Below are positions 43,483 to 55,720 of a stretch of DNA of 64,000 bases, piece after piece. This stretch comes from Sphingomonas sp. OV641 (GTDB taxonomy: Bacteria; Pseudomonadota; Alphaproteobacteria; Sphingomonadales; Sphingomonadaceae): NCBI RefSeq assembly GCF_900109205.1, contig NZ_FNZB01000001.1, positions 1,426,001 to 1,490,000 of the forward strand, written 5' to 3'. The notes below the pieces were generated by a model. That model made no database searches. It saw only the letters and a list, made by a program, of their open reading frames with translations, and was not told where the DNA came from. A program made the translations under genes and the position numbers. The stretch's first letter is position 1. Each line of letters begins with the position of its first letter.

Positions 43483-43541
43483 TTTCGTCGTGATCGGGCC
43501 GAAATCGATCTTTCGGCCCGATCGACTTCTCAGGCACCGGA

Positions 43542-44096
43542 TTATGGTTGTTCAGTCCGCCTGACGAGCGACAGGTCGTAGCCAAGCTCGCGCGCTCGCG
43601 TTTCCAGCATCGCGATCACCGACGCGTCCGGATGGCGCGCTCGGGTCAGCGCCCAAAGGTAACGTCCCGAAGGTTCGCCCACGATCGACCAGTCATAGCG
43701 GTCGCCATGATCCAGCACCCAATAATCACCTTGGAACGGGCCGAAGAAGGATACCTTCAGCTTGGCATTGCTCGCTGTGTCCACGACTTTTGCTTTGCCG
43801 GTTGATGATTTTTCCTTGCCGTTAATACCGCCCTGCCGCCCGCGATTGACCACGCGGATCGTTCCGTCACCATTGCGCGCATAATCGGCCGTTACAGCGT
43901 CCATTCCTCTCTGGAACGACGCCTCATAGCGAAACTGTTCATACCAGCGGCCAAGATACCGCTGTAAATCCACCGGCTTGGCGGGCTCGGGGACGGATCT
44001 GTTACCGACCGGGCCAGCACGTTGTATTGCCACGTATGCCGCTATCAGCGCCGGAACGCCGATCGCTGCGGCGGCAATGACGACCTTTCTCATCAT
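43542..44096 (-). CDS. Bacterial lipocalin (Blc-like)
   Basis: Small beta-barrel that binds hydrophobic ligands in the envelope. 184 residues: a hydrophobic N-terminus (MMRKVVIAAAAIGVPALIAA) that could be a signal anchor, with no lipobox cysteine; YLGRWYEQFRYE (lipocalin GxW motif) at about 47-58, VVNRGRQGGINGKEKSSTGK, VSFFGPFQGDYWVLDH and WSIVGEPSGRYLWALTRA, the three structurally conserved regions. It probably binds lipids or heme-like compounds. It is transcribed opposite to the acyl-CoA dehydrogenase gene that follows and convergent with mucR. Confidence 0.92.
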   Translation of the reverse strand: MMRKVVIAAAAIGVPALIAAYVAIQRAGPVGNRSVPEPAKPVDLQRYLGRWYEQFRYEASFQRGMDAVTADYARNGDGTIRVVNRGRQGGINGKEKSSTGKAKVVDTASNAKLKVSFFGPFQGDYWVLDHGDRYDWSIVGEPSGRYLWALTRARHPDASVIAMLETRARELGYDLSLVRRTEQP

Positions 44097-44206
44097 CCTT
44101 CCTTATCTGTCGCTCCGGACACCTTCCCGGCGATGCGGCAATCCAACGCGCGAATGGCTCGCAACGTTGCTGTTGACGCCTCCCTGATGCTGGGTGACGC
44201 TACGGC

Positions 44207-45409
44207 ATGGATCTGACGCTCTCCCCCGCCGAACAGGCGTTCGCCGCTGAAATCCGCCGCTTCTTCAGGGAAGAATATCCGCAGGACGTTCTCGCGCTGC
44301 TGCGCGACGGGCGAAAGCTGACGCGGGAAGATCACGTCCGATCGCAACAGGCGCTCAACGCCAGGGGCTGGCTCGGCGTCGGCTGGCCGGCGGAACATGG
44401 CGGGCCGGGCTGGTCCCCGGTTCAGCGTTACCTGTTCGAACAGGAGCTCGAACTGGCGGGCGCCCCGTCGATCATCCCGATGGCGGTGATCTATATCGGC
44501 CCGATCATCTGCGCATTCGGAACGCCGGAACAGCAGGCGCGCTGGCTGCCGGACATCCTGAACTCGCGCGCCATGTGGGCGCAGGGCTATTCGGAGCCTG
44601 AATCCGGGTCCGACCTTGCATCCCTGCGGATGAGCGCGGTGCGCGACGGCGGCGATTATGTGCTGAACGGCACGAAGATCTGGACGTCCGGCGCGCATTG
44701 GGCGGATTGGATCTTCTGCCTCGTGCGCACGGAGAAATGCGAGCGCAAGCAGGACGGCATTTCGATGATCTGCGCCGACATGCGCACACCGGGCATCACC
44801 GTTCATCCGATCATCTCCATCGACGGTTCGCACGAGCTTAATCGCGTGGAGTTTGAAAATGTGCGCGTGCCGGCGGCGAACATGATCGGGGAGGCTGGCA
44901 AGGGCTGGCATTACGCCAATGTGCTGCTTGCCGCAGAGCGCGTGTCCTATGCGCATATCGGCCGCAAACGCGCCGATCTGGCCGAGCTGCGCCGCGTGGC
45001 GGCAACCATGCCCGGCAGTTTCGCCGACACCATGGCGCAGGAGCCGTTGTTTGCGCGCCGCGTGGCGCTGGCGGAGATCCGCCTGAACGCCGTCGAGCTC
45101 TCCGTCCTGCGCGTCCTGTGCGGGGAGGCCGCGCCCGCCGCCGTTTCCGCCTTGAAAATCGCCTGTACCGAACTGGCGCAGGAGATCACCGAATTGTGGG
45201 TCGAGCTGGCCGGACGCGACCGCGCCGTGGTCGCCGATCGCACTGCCGCGGACTGGCGGGGGACGGCGCCGGAGGTCGCCGGCTTCGCCGTGCCGCGCAC
45301 CGCATCCTATCTCTTCGAGCGGGCGCAGACGATCTACGGCGGCGCGACCGAGATCCAGAAGACGATCGTCTGGAAGGCGCTCGACCGCGCCAATGCCGCG
45401 CTCGCCTGA
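44207..45409 (+). CDS. Acyl-CoA dehydrogenase, first subunit of a probable heteromeric pair
   Basis: 400 residues of the FadE type found in steroid and branched-acid catabolism. Landmarks are AQGYSEPESGSDLASLRMSA, GTKIWTSGAHWADWIFCLVR, and SYLFERAQTIYGGATEIQK. The usual C-terminal YEGT position reads YGGA, but a candidate base, Glu, is in NVLLAAERVSYAHIGR. It is followed by an EthD gene (38 bases) and another dehydrogenase. The partner lacks both glutamates, as expected for an alpha2beta2 enzyme in which only one subunit is catalytic. Confidence 0.93.
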   Translation: MDLTLSPAEQAFAAEIRRFFREEYPQDVLALLRDGRKLTREDHVRSQQALNARGWLGVGWPAEHGGPGWSPVQRYLFEQELELAGAPSIIPMAVIYIGPIICAFGTPEQQARWLPDILNSRAMWAQGYSEPESGSDLASLRMSAVRDGGDYVLNGTKIWTSGAHWADWIFCLVRTEKCERKQDGISMICADMRTPGITVHPIISIDGSHELNRVEFENVRVPAANMIGEAGKGWHYANVLLAAERVSYAHIGRKRADLAELRRVAATMPGSFADTMAQEPLFARRVALAEIRLNAVELSVLRVLCGEAAPAAVSALKIACTELAQEITELWVELAGRDRAVVADRTAADWRGTAPEVAGFAVPRTASYLFERAQTIYGGATEIQKTIVWKALDRANAALA

Positions 45410-45447
45410 CCCGGCCGGCCCGTCACTCATCCGATCCGATTGGAACA

Positions 45448-45819
45448 ATGATGATCAAGATGATCTTCTGCCTTCGCCGCCGGGCAGAGCTCAGTCAGGC
45501 GGCGTTCCAGGCCTATTGGCGCGATCGCCACGCGCCCTTGGTGGCGGAGGTCGCGCCGTTGCTGCGCATCCGGCGCTATGTGCAAAGCCACAGCTTCGAT
45601 GACCCGCAACTTGCAGGGCCGGTGGCGGCGCGCGGGGCCATTGTGCCGCCTTATGACGGCGTCGCCGAACTATACTGGGACAGTATCGAGGATCTCACCG
45701 CCGTGAACGACAGCAAGGAAGCGCGCGAGGCCGGCCGCCGGCTGCTGGAGGATGAACGCAACTTCATCGACCTGTCGCAGTCGCCCTTGTTCTGGGTCCG
45801 CGAAAACCACGTCATCTGA
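45448..45819 (+). CDS. EthD-domain protein
   Basis: 123 residues of the ferredoxin-like EthD fold. IKMIFCLRRRAELSQAAFQA then YWRDRHAPLV is the family signature (the W-x-x-H motif), followed by RIRRYVQSHSFDDP and YDGVAELYWDSIEDLTAVN. EthD proteins are often enzyme partners with unclear roles, or oxygenases. It lies between two acyl-CoA dehydrogenase genes in one operon, so it probably serves the same pathway. Two ATGs (45448 and 45451) are adjacent; the first is used. Confidence 0.9.
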   Translation: MMIKMIFCLRRRAELSQAAFQAYWRDRHAPLVAEVAPLLRIRRYVQSHSFDDPQLAGPVAARGAIVPPYDGVAELYWDSIEDLTAVNDSKEAREAGRRLLEDERNFIDLSQSPLFWVRENHVI

Positions 45820-45862
45820 CCGGGCGAAAGAACCGGCTGTTACAAGCATCAGGAGAGGCGGC

Positions 45863-46996
45863 ATGGATTTCAGCTTCACGCCCGAACAGGAACAATTGCG
45901 CGCCTCGCTGGCCGCCTATCTGCGCAGCCATCACGATTTCACCACGCGCCAGGCCGGCGTTGCTTCCGACGATGGCCGCACCCCTGCGATCTGGCACGAT
46001 TTCGCCGACCGGCTCGGCCTGTTCGCCCTCGCCGGTCCCGATGCGCCGGATCCGTTCGATCTGCTGGTCGTGATGCAGGAGCTCGGCGTTGCTCTGGTGG
46101 CCGAGCCGTTCCTCGAAACGGCGGTCACCAGCGCGACGCTGCTGCGCGAAAGCGGCACGCCCGCCGCGGCTGCCCTGTTGCAGCGGATCACGGCCGGAGA
46201 CGCCGTGGTCGCCTTCGCCGATGGCGAGCGAAATGGTCGCCTCGCCGCCGCCCCGGCGCTGACGCGCGCTTCACCCTTTGCCGGCGGCTGGCATCTGCAC
46301 GGCGCCAAATCCATGGTCATGGCCGCGCCCTGGGCCACCACCTTGCTGGTCAGCGCCGCGACGCCCGAAGGCGCGGCAGTCTTCGCGGTGGAGCCGGGCA
46401 GCGCCGGTGTCACCCTCCACCCCTATCGCACCATTGACGGTCGGCGCGCGGCGGACATCCACTTCGCCGATGCGGTGGTGACGGCGGAACAGATGATCGC
46501 TCCGCCGGCCACGGCGCCAGCCGCGATCGACGCCGCCACTGACGCAACCATCGTCGCCCTCGCCGCGGAGGCGCTCGGCGTGCTTCGCCGGATCCTTGAC
46601 GACACGATCGCCTACACCCGCGAGCGCCGGCAGTTCGGTCAGGCGATCGCGGGCTTCCAGGCACTCCAGCACCGCATGGTCGACATGTTCATGAAGATCG
46701 AGGCGGCCACCTCCGCCACCTACCTTGCGACGATGAAGCTCCACGCGCCGGCCCGCGAGCGCGCGCTGGCGATCTCGGGTGCCAAGGTGCTTGTCGGCGA
46801 GGCGTGCCGGTTCGTCGGCCAGAATGGCGTCCAGCTTCACGGCGGCATGGGCATGACGGAGGAACTGGCCGTCGGCCATTACTTCAAGCGCGCCACCGTG
46901 ATCGAGGGGCTGTTCGGCACCAGTGACGATCACCTCGCCCGCTACATGTCCGTCGCTGCCACGCCGTCAGCACCGGAGGGCGTGGCCGCCGCCTGA
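45863..46996 (+). CDS. Acyl-CoA dehydrogenase-like subunit, apparently lacking catalytic glutamate
   Basis: 377 residues of the acyl-CoA dehydrogenase fold. The start MDFSFTPEQEQLRASLAAYL follows AGGAGAG. The FAD-binding stretch ETRERRQFGQAI-like appears as YTRERRQFGQAIAGFQALQH. The canonical C-terminal YEG position reads ATVIEGLFGTSDDHLARYMS, and the alternative glutamate region is AATDATIVALAAEALG without the usual ER. With the dehydrogenase at 44207 it resembles FadE26/27- or ChsE4/5-type heteromers. Its role would be to complete the tetramer and help bind flavin. Confidence 0.88.
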   Translation: MDFSFTPEQEQLRASLAAYLRSHHDFTTRQAGVASDDGRTPAIWHDFADRLGLFALAGPDAPDPFDLLVVMQELGVALVAEPFLETAVTSATLLRESGTPAAAALLQRITAGDAVVAFADGERNGRLAAAPALTRASPFAGGWHLHGAKSMVMAAPWATTLLVSAATPEGAAVFAVEPGSAGVTLHPYRTIDGRRAADIHFADAVVTAEQMIAPPATAPAAIDAATDATIVALAAEALGVLRRILDDTIAYTRERRQFGQAIAGFQALQHRMVDMFMKIEAATSATYLATMKLHAPARERALAISGAKVLVGEACRFVGQNGVQLHGGMGMTEELAVGHYFKRATVIEGLFGTSDDHLARYMSVAATPSAPEGVAAA

Positions 46997-47057
46997 TCGC
47001 GGCGCGCGATGGCCGCGAACCGTGTTCTACCGCGCTTCGGCCAGGCCGAATGCAGGC

Positions 47058-48257
47058 TCAGCCCGCTCTCGCGCCCGCCACCTTCCGGCGCGACGGCAGC
47101 GACGCCAGCTCGCCGGCGCCGCCCGCGGCTGACGGCATCTCGCCGTGGCTTTGCCGCTTGGCCCGGTGCAGCGCCATGTCGGCTTCTTCCAATAGGTCGG
47201 CGAGCGTGCCGTCATGATCGTCGGATGTCGCCATGCCGATGCTCGCGCCGACATGCACGTTCTGGCCCTCCACCAGATAGCCGTGGCCGGCGATTGCGTC
47301 GCTGATCCGCTCCTTCAGCTCCAGCGCCTCGTCGCGCCCGATATTCTCGGCGACCAGCACGAATTCATCCCCGCCGATCCGCGCCACGCGCACCTTGCTG
47401 CCGCCAATCTCCTGCAGCCGCTTGCCCACCGCGACCAGCACCGCATCGCCGGCCTTGTGCCCCAGCGTGTCGTTGATGGTCTTGAACCAGTCGAGATCCA
47501 GGTACAGCACCATCAGCCCGGCTTCGGCCCGCCCTGCCCGCTCTTCGGCCCAGCGTGACAGGCCGTTGCGGTTCAACAGGCCGGTGAGCGGGTCGTGCCG
47601 CGCGTGATGGTCGTTGATCATTTCGGCGCGCATCGTGCGCACCAGCAGCCGGTTCAGCTGAAAGGCTGCCGAGCTCATGCTGACGAGATAAAAGGGGATC
47701 TGGAACAGCGCCAGCAGCAGGATCGGCTGGCCGGAAAAGATCGCGGCGATCGCGCACGGCCCCAGGCTGAGCGCGATCATGACGGCGACAAGCCGCGGCG
47801 CAGCGAAGTTGCGGAAGCAGATCCCGCCCACCATCGCCGCCGCCGACAGGCAGGCGAGCGTCGCCGCAACCCAGTCGCCGCTCAGCACGCACATGAAGGT
47901 GCCGTAACCGACGCTCGCGGCCCACAATACGGCCAGCGAGATATAAAGGTCGGTCGGGCCCCGTCTTCCCTCCCGAACGGCCTTGCGTCCGAAGTAGAGC
48001 GTGGGCAGGCGAAGCGCCGCCAGCAGCACTTCCATCGCAACCCACAGATAAGCGGCCGGCGTCTGCATCCGCACGGCGACCAGCGCGGACACCGCAATGG
48101 TGTTCAGCACCCCACCGGCGAAGATCGGCAAGGTATTGTACAGGCTGCGCAGCAGCGTGAGGCGCGTGCCGTCGGGAATATCGCCACCCGGATCCACCAG
48201 CCAACGCGTCAGGGACCATGCGGGCAATTCGCGCCCAAGGCCTGAACGTCCGTTCAT
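47058..48257 (-). CDS. Membrane-bound diguanylate cyclase (GGDEF domain)
   Basis: Makes cyclic di-GMP. From ATG 48257, 399 residues: an N-terminal region with about five or six hydrophobic segments (for example TLPIFAGGVLNTIAVSALVA, TDLYISLAVLWAASVGYGTF, LLLALFQIPFYLVSMSSAAF), then a linker with LVRTMRAEMINDHHARHDPL, then GGDEF: LMVLYLDLDWFKTINDTLGH and VARIGGDEFVLVAENIG. The active-site motif is intact. The RxxD inhibitory site, normally 5 residues before GGDEF, is absent (the text is GSKVRVARIGGDEF). The start is uncertain; 48308 and 48350 are other in-frame choices. Confidence 0.88.
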   Translation of the reverse strand: MNGRSGLGRELPAWSLTRWLVDPGGDIPDGTRLTLLRSLYNTLPIFAGGVLNTIAVSALVAVRMQTPAAYLWVAMEVLLAALRLPTLYFGRKAVREGRRGPTDLYISLAVLWAASVGYGTFMCVLSGDWVAATLACLSAAAMVGGICFRNFAAPRLVAVMIALSLGPCAIAAIFSGQPILLLALFQIPFYLVSMSSAAFQLNRLLVRTMRAEMINDHHARHDPLTGLLNRNGLSRWAEERAGRAEAGLMVLYLDLDWFKTINDTLGHKAGDAVLVAVGKRLQEIGGSKVRVARIGGDEFVLVAENIGRDEALELKERISDAIAGHGYLVEGQNVHVGASIGMATSDDHDGTLADLLEEADMALHRAKRQSHGEMPSAAGGAGELASLPSRRKVAGARAG

Positions 48258-48421
48258 ATGCAGATCCGCAACATCGATTTCCCCCTGTGCGGTTCTGTAC
48301 AAGATCATCGTTAAGGGAAAGTACCGAAGGGCGGGCGCGAGCCTGCACAAATCGAAAACTCACCGTTGACGATCTTACCGACAACCGCTATTTACAGCAT
48401 TGTCAGTAGGGAGTCACTACC

Positions 48422-49216
48422 ATGGCCGCTAAGCTTCCCCCTTTTCCCGGCAGCACCGGTCGGCGCGACTGGAACACGGCGTTTGACGCGATCAAGAAGC
48501 TGCTGAACAACGGCGATGATACCGTCCAGGTCTTCCGCATCATGCGCGCCCTGAATGTCGGCAGCACGGAATCGGGCTATGCAAGGTTGCTCGGCACCGA
48601 AGAAGGCGGGCGGATCGCCCGCGAACAGGCCGAACTGGCGGAGCGTTTCTCTGACCGCACCTGGGTCAACGGGTTCGCACCGGGAACGGTGGGCGCCGCC
48701 TATCGCGACTTCCTCGACAGCACCGGCTATTCGGCGGACGGGCTCGTCGCGGTCAGCCGCGAAGGCAACGACAATGTCGAGATCGACCATCCGTACGCCT
48801 GGTTCGGCCGGCGCACGCGCGACATTCACGATATCTGGCACGTCCTCACCGGCTACAAGGCGGACGAAAGCCTTGGCGAGGCGGCGCTGGTCGCCTTCAG
48901 CTACGCGCAGGTTGGCGGTGCCGGCTGGGCGTTCATCGGCTCGGCGGCAGCGCTGAAGAGCCTGCGCGTCACCAAGGGCACGCTGTTCGCCCGTGCGGTC
49001 GCAGAGGGCTATCAGCGTGGCAAGGCGGCCAAGTGGCTGGCTGGCGAGGACTATATCAAGCTCATGGATGAGCCGCTCGGCGCCGCGCGCAAGCGTCTCG
49101 GCCTGACGGAGCCGGTGCTGTACAAGCGGGCACAGGCGGAGCTTGGCGAGGAGATGGCGTCCTATCTCAGCCAGCGTCGCGATGACGCGATCGAGGCGCA
49201 GCCGCTCGCTGCCTGA
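48422..49216 (+). CDS. Coq4-family ubiquinone biosynthesis protein
   Basis: Homologue of eukaryotic Coq4, believed to act on the C1 position of the quinone ring. 264 residues. The metal-binding motif HDIWH (residues 136-140) with a downstream Glu fits HDxxHx11E, with 12 rather than 11 residues before the obvious glutamate (153). WVNGFAPGTVGAAYRDFLDS and YAWFGRRTRDIHDIWHVLTG are conserved parts. Alphaproteobacteria use this in place of some UbiX-type enzymes. It stands alone, diverging from the GGDEF gene; a hairpin follows it. Confidence 0.9.
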   Translation: MAAKLPPFPGSTGRRDWNTAFDAIKKLLNNGDDTVQVFRIMRALNVGSTESGYARLLGTEEGGRIAREQAELAERFSDRTWVNGFAPGTVGAAYRDFLDSTGYSADGLVAVSREGNDNVEIDHPYAWFGRRTRDIHDIWHVLTGYKADESLGEAALVAFSYAQVGGAGWAFIGSAAALKSLRVTKGTLFARAVAEGYQRGKAAKWLAGEDYIKLMDEPLGAARKRLGLTEPVLYKRAQAELGEEMASYLSQRRDDAIEAQPLAA

Positions 49217-49223
49217 TGTCTTC

Positions 49224-49248
49224 GGGAGGGGAGATCGGCTTCCCTCCC
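49224..49248 (+). terminator. Hairpin after coq4
   Basis: GGGAGGG (49224-49230) pairs with CCCTCCC (49242-49248) across an 11-base loop, 8 bases after the stop codon. There is no U-run. Confidence 0.4.
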
Positions 49249-49903
49249 GCCTCGTTACCCGGCCGCCGCTCTGCGGCAGCTACAGGCTCACCTCCCGCAC
49301 AGGGGGTCGGACGTTCGGGAAGCCGAGATGGCGGGATCGCCCGCCTCATCATGAACGACGGGCCTTGTCCGGCAGAGCGGTTCGCCCCTGCCGCTTTGCG
49401 GGTCGCCGAATGCGCCCGACGGCTCCGGCGTTCTTCAATGCTTCTGCCGCCGCGGCATCCACCAGTCTCCCGCGATCCGGTCAGCGATCCGGTATCGCTC
49501 CGCTTCTTCCAGAAGACGCATGGCCTTGCCCAGGCTGCGCGCCTCCCGGGCGCGGCGTTCCAGGTCTTCCCAGCGTTCAGCCACAAAACCTCTCCACTTC
49601 GCATCCGTACTGGTCATTGTTCACGACCAAGCCGGTCCAAATCGAGATGCGTGCGACGAATTGTCGACGTTCTTGCACACGATTATCAAACGCCCGATGC
49701 TTGCAGCGGTGCCAACCACATCACGTGTTCTACGCTTCGAACAGCGACGGATCTTGGCGCGGCATTCCGATTGTTTGCTCGCTCCAATGCCGCTCCGACC
49801 AGGTCATGCCTCTGAATTTACAGGGCGAAGCGTCTCGAACGGGCACTATCGCTGGCACCGGCCCACTTCCGCCCGGCTTTGACCCGCACTACAGCCGCCG
49901 CCG
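49249..49903. other. Gap between coq4 and recF
   Basis: Apart from the short minus-strand frame at 49435-49617 nothing convincing is coded here. Plus-strand frames have no good starts. The last 200 bases before recF (with ACACGATTATCAAACG near 49677) probably hold its promoter. Confidence 0.5.
49435..49617 (-). CDS. Short hypothetical protein, charged and helical
   Basis: 60 residues from ATG 49617: WRGFVAERWEDLERRAREAR, SLGKAMRLLEEAERYRIADR then IAGDWWMPRRQKH. Codon third positions are G/C-rich as in neighbouring genes, and the composition (Arg, Glu, Ala, Leu) suggests one long amphipathic helix. There is no clear ribosome-binding site and no known family, so it may not be expressed. Confidence 0.4.
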   Translation of the reverse strand: MTSTDAKWRGFVAERWEDLERRAREARSLGKAMRLLEEAERYRIADRIAGDWWMPRRQKH

Positions 49904-50947
49904 ATGATCCGCCGGCTCGTGCTGACCAATGTTCGCAATCACGCGACACTCACGCTTTTGCCCGGGCCGGGTTTTGTCCTGCTCACGGGGCCGAACGGCG
50001 CCGGCAAGACAAATGTGCTGGAGGCGGTGTCGCTGCTCGCGCCCGGCCGGGGCTTGCGCCGCGCGAGCCTCGCAGATGTCGCCCGCCGCGAGTCGCCCGG
50101 CGGCTTCGGCATTGCCGCGGCGCTTGATGACGCCACCGACATTGCCACGGGCACGCTGGCGAGCGCGCCGGAACGCCGCGTGGTGCGCATCAACGGGGCG
50201 ACCGCCGCCGCCAATGCGCTCGCCGAATGGCTGTCCGTTCTCTGGCTCACCCCCGCCATGGATCGCCTGTTCGTGGAGCCCGCGGGCGAGCGGCGCCGCT
50301 TTCTGGACCGGCTGACGCTTGCGCTCGCGCCGGCTCATGCGACCGAGACGAGCCGGTATGAGGCGGCCATGCGCGCGCGCAACAAGCTGCTGGCGGAGCC
50401 CTATCCCGATCGCGAATGGCTGTCCGCGCTGGAAGCGCAGATGGCGCAGCATGGTGCCGCCGTCGCCGCCGCGCGGGCCGAGACGGTGGCGGCCCTCTCC
50501 ACCCGGCTCGATCAGGCATCGGACGCGGACTTCCCGCGCGCCGCGCTGGCGCTTGAGGGCGGAGGCGAAGATGCCGACTCGCTGCTCGCCGCCCTGCGCG
50601 CCGGGCGCCAGCGCGATGCCGCCGCCGGCCGGACGCTCGTCGGGCCGCACCGCGCCGACCTACAGGTACGCCATCTCGACAAGCACATTCCGGCGGCACA
50701 GGCCTCCACCGGCGAACAGAAGGCGCTGCTGCTGGCGATCGTGCTGGCTCACGCCGAACTCATCGGGGAGCGGCGGGGGCAGAAGCCGATCCTGCTTCTG
50801 GACGAGGTCGCCGCTCACCTCGATCCGGCGCGGCGGGCGGCATTGTTCGCCCGGCTCGCTGGACATGCGCAGGTCTGGATGACCGGCACGGAGCCAGCCC
50901 TGTTCGCCGCCATTGGCGAGGACGCGACCCGCCTCGCCCTCGGCTGA
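49904..50947 (+). CDS. recF: DNA replication and repair protein RecF
   Basis: SMC-like ATPase that with RecO and RecR loads RecA at gapped DNA. 347 residues. Walker A is [20 protein letters not shown], with [11 protein letters not shown] after it; the signature motif is [20 protein letters not shown] and Walker [21 protein letters not shown]. The start at 49904 gives the normal [16 protein letters not shown] beginning. Its usual companion gyrB lies downstream at 52457, separated by an MFS gene. Confidence 0.97.
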   Translation: MIRRLVLTNVRNHATLTLLPGPGFVLLTGPNGAGKTNVLEAVSLLAPGRGLRRASLADVARRESPGGFGIAAALDDATDIATGTLASAPERRVVRINGATAAANALAEWLSVLWLTPAMDRLFVEPAGERRRFLDRLTLALAPAHATETSRYEAAMRARNKLLAEPYPDREWLSALEAQMAQHGAAVAAARAETVAALSTRLDQASDADFPRAALALEGGGEDADSLLAALRAGRQRDAAAGRTLVGPHRADLQVRHLDKHIPAAQASTGEQKALLLAIVLAHAELIGERRGQKPILLLDEVAAHLDPARRAALFARLAGHAQVWMTGTEPALFAAIGEDATRLALG

Positions 50948-51012
50948 GCACGCACCGGCGCGCCGGTCGCAAAGCGGCTGGACGGGCCGGCTGGCGGCGC
51001 TACGATCCGGGA

Positions 51013-54970
<3,958 letters not shown>

Positions 54971-54974
54971 TAGG

Positions 54975-55001
54975 ATGCGGGGCGGCTGGGCCGCCCCGCA
55001 T
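54975..55001 (+). terminator. Strong hairpin after gyrB
   Basis: An 11-bp perfect stem (54975-54985 with 54991-55001) closes a 5-base loop 5 bases after the gyrB stop. Only TGAAACA follows, so it may be Rho-assisted or a 3'-end stabiliser. Confidence 0.65.
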
Positions 55002-55603
55002 TGAAACAGATCATCGACCAGAAGAGCAAGAGCGTCCTCTAAGCTACTATGCGGCTACAGGGGCGGGCATCCCGTTCCACTCTCGCCTGTCTACCGGACT
55101 TAGGTCGAATACCGCGGCGCTGCTGCCGTCGACAGCGGCGGCACCGGTCCTTGAGTGGCTCACGACAGTCGCAATCCCCCTGCTTCAAGGGGCCGGGCTG
55201 GTGGCGCTACTCGCCGAACCGGGGGCGCTCGCGCCCACGCGGGCGAGTTAAACGGTCTAGAGCCCACCGCCCCTGCCGGCAGCCCGTCGCCTCACCCCAA
55301 CACCAAGCCAACCAGCACTCCCCCACCACAACACGCCCCACGGGGCGCCTGTCCTACAAGCACACCCCCATGGCATGATGCACCCAGGTCGTGGTCCTCT
55401 CGCCGCGTCCGCAGCGAAGGCGGGCAAAGTTGATACGTCGCGCGCGAAAAACACCTTTCTGTGCGCCATCTTTGTCAACTTTGGCGCGCCCGCGGCGTCA
55501 AGCGCGCGCCGGCGCAGCACGGTTCGTCCGCGCCACCGGCGAAGAAAGGCACGAACCGCTACGCGACGCGCACGGGCGCTGGCCGTCCTCCGCCCCGCGC
55601 GCG
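55002..55603. other. 602-base gap: C-rich tract and a 9-bp inverted repeat
   Basis: No protein gene is supported. At 55291-55340 the plus strand is almost free of G (CTCACCCCAACACC, then more of the same); on the minus strand GG tracts at 55295-55313 could form a two-tier G-quadruplex. CAAAGTTGA (55425-55433) and TCAACTTTG (55475-55483) are a perfect inverted repeat 41 bases apart. Several Arg- and Gly-rich short frames are likely noise. Confidence 0.5.
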
Positions 55604-55720
55604 TCAGGCGAGGGAGAGGATCAGCAGCGGCGCGCAGCTCAGGCCGACGTACAAAGCGAACCGGCCCCAGCCGCAGGTCGGCGCGCTGAACAGCTGGTGG
55701 AGCGGCAAGCGCGCGATCAT
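55604..55720 (-). CDS. Putative 38-residue membrane peptide coupled to cobA
   Basis: The ATG at 55720 overlaps the cobA stop as ATGA, the same overlap that joins narK to the porin gene, the porin gene to nirB, and nirB to nirD upstream. The product begins MIARLPLHQLFSAPTCGWG and continues with a hydrophobic segment, RFALYVGLSCAPLLILSLA, long enough to cross the membrane. It is shorter than ordinary gene callers accept. No family is recognised. The overlap and the hydrophobic profile are the only evidence. Confidence 0.42.
   Translation of the reverse strand: MIARLPLHQLFSAPTCGWGRFALYVGLSCAPLLILSLA

Noticed and set aside
48258..48421. Upstream starts for the GGDEF gene
   Set aside because: Starts at 48308 and 48350 are in frame but give no better N-terminus or ribosome-binding site; the region more likely holds divergent promoters for this gene and coq4.
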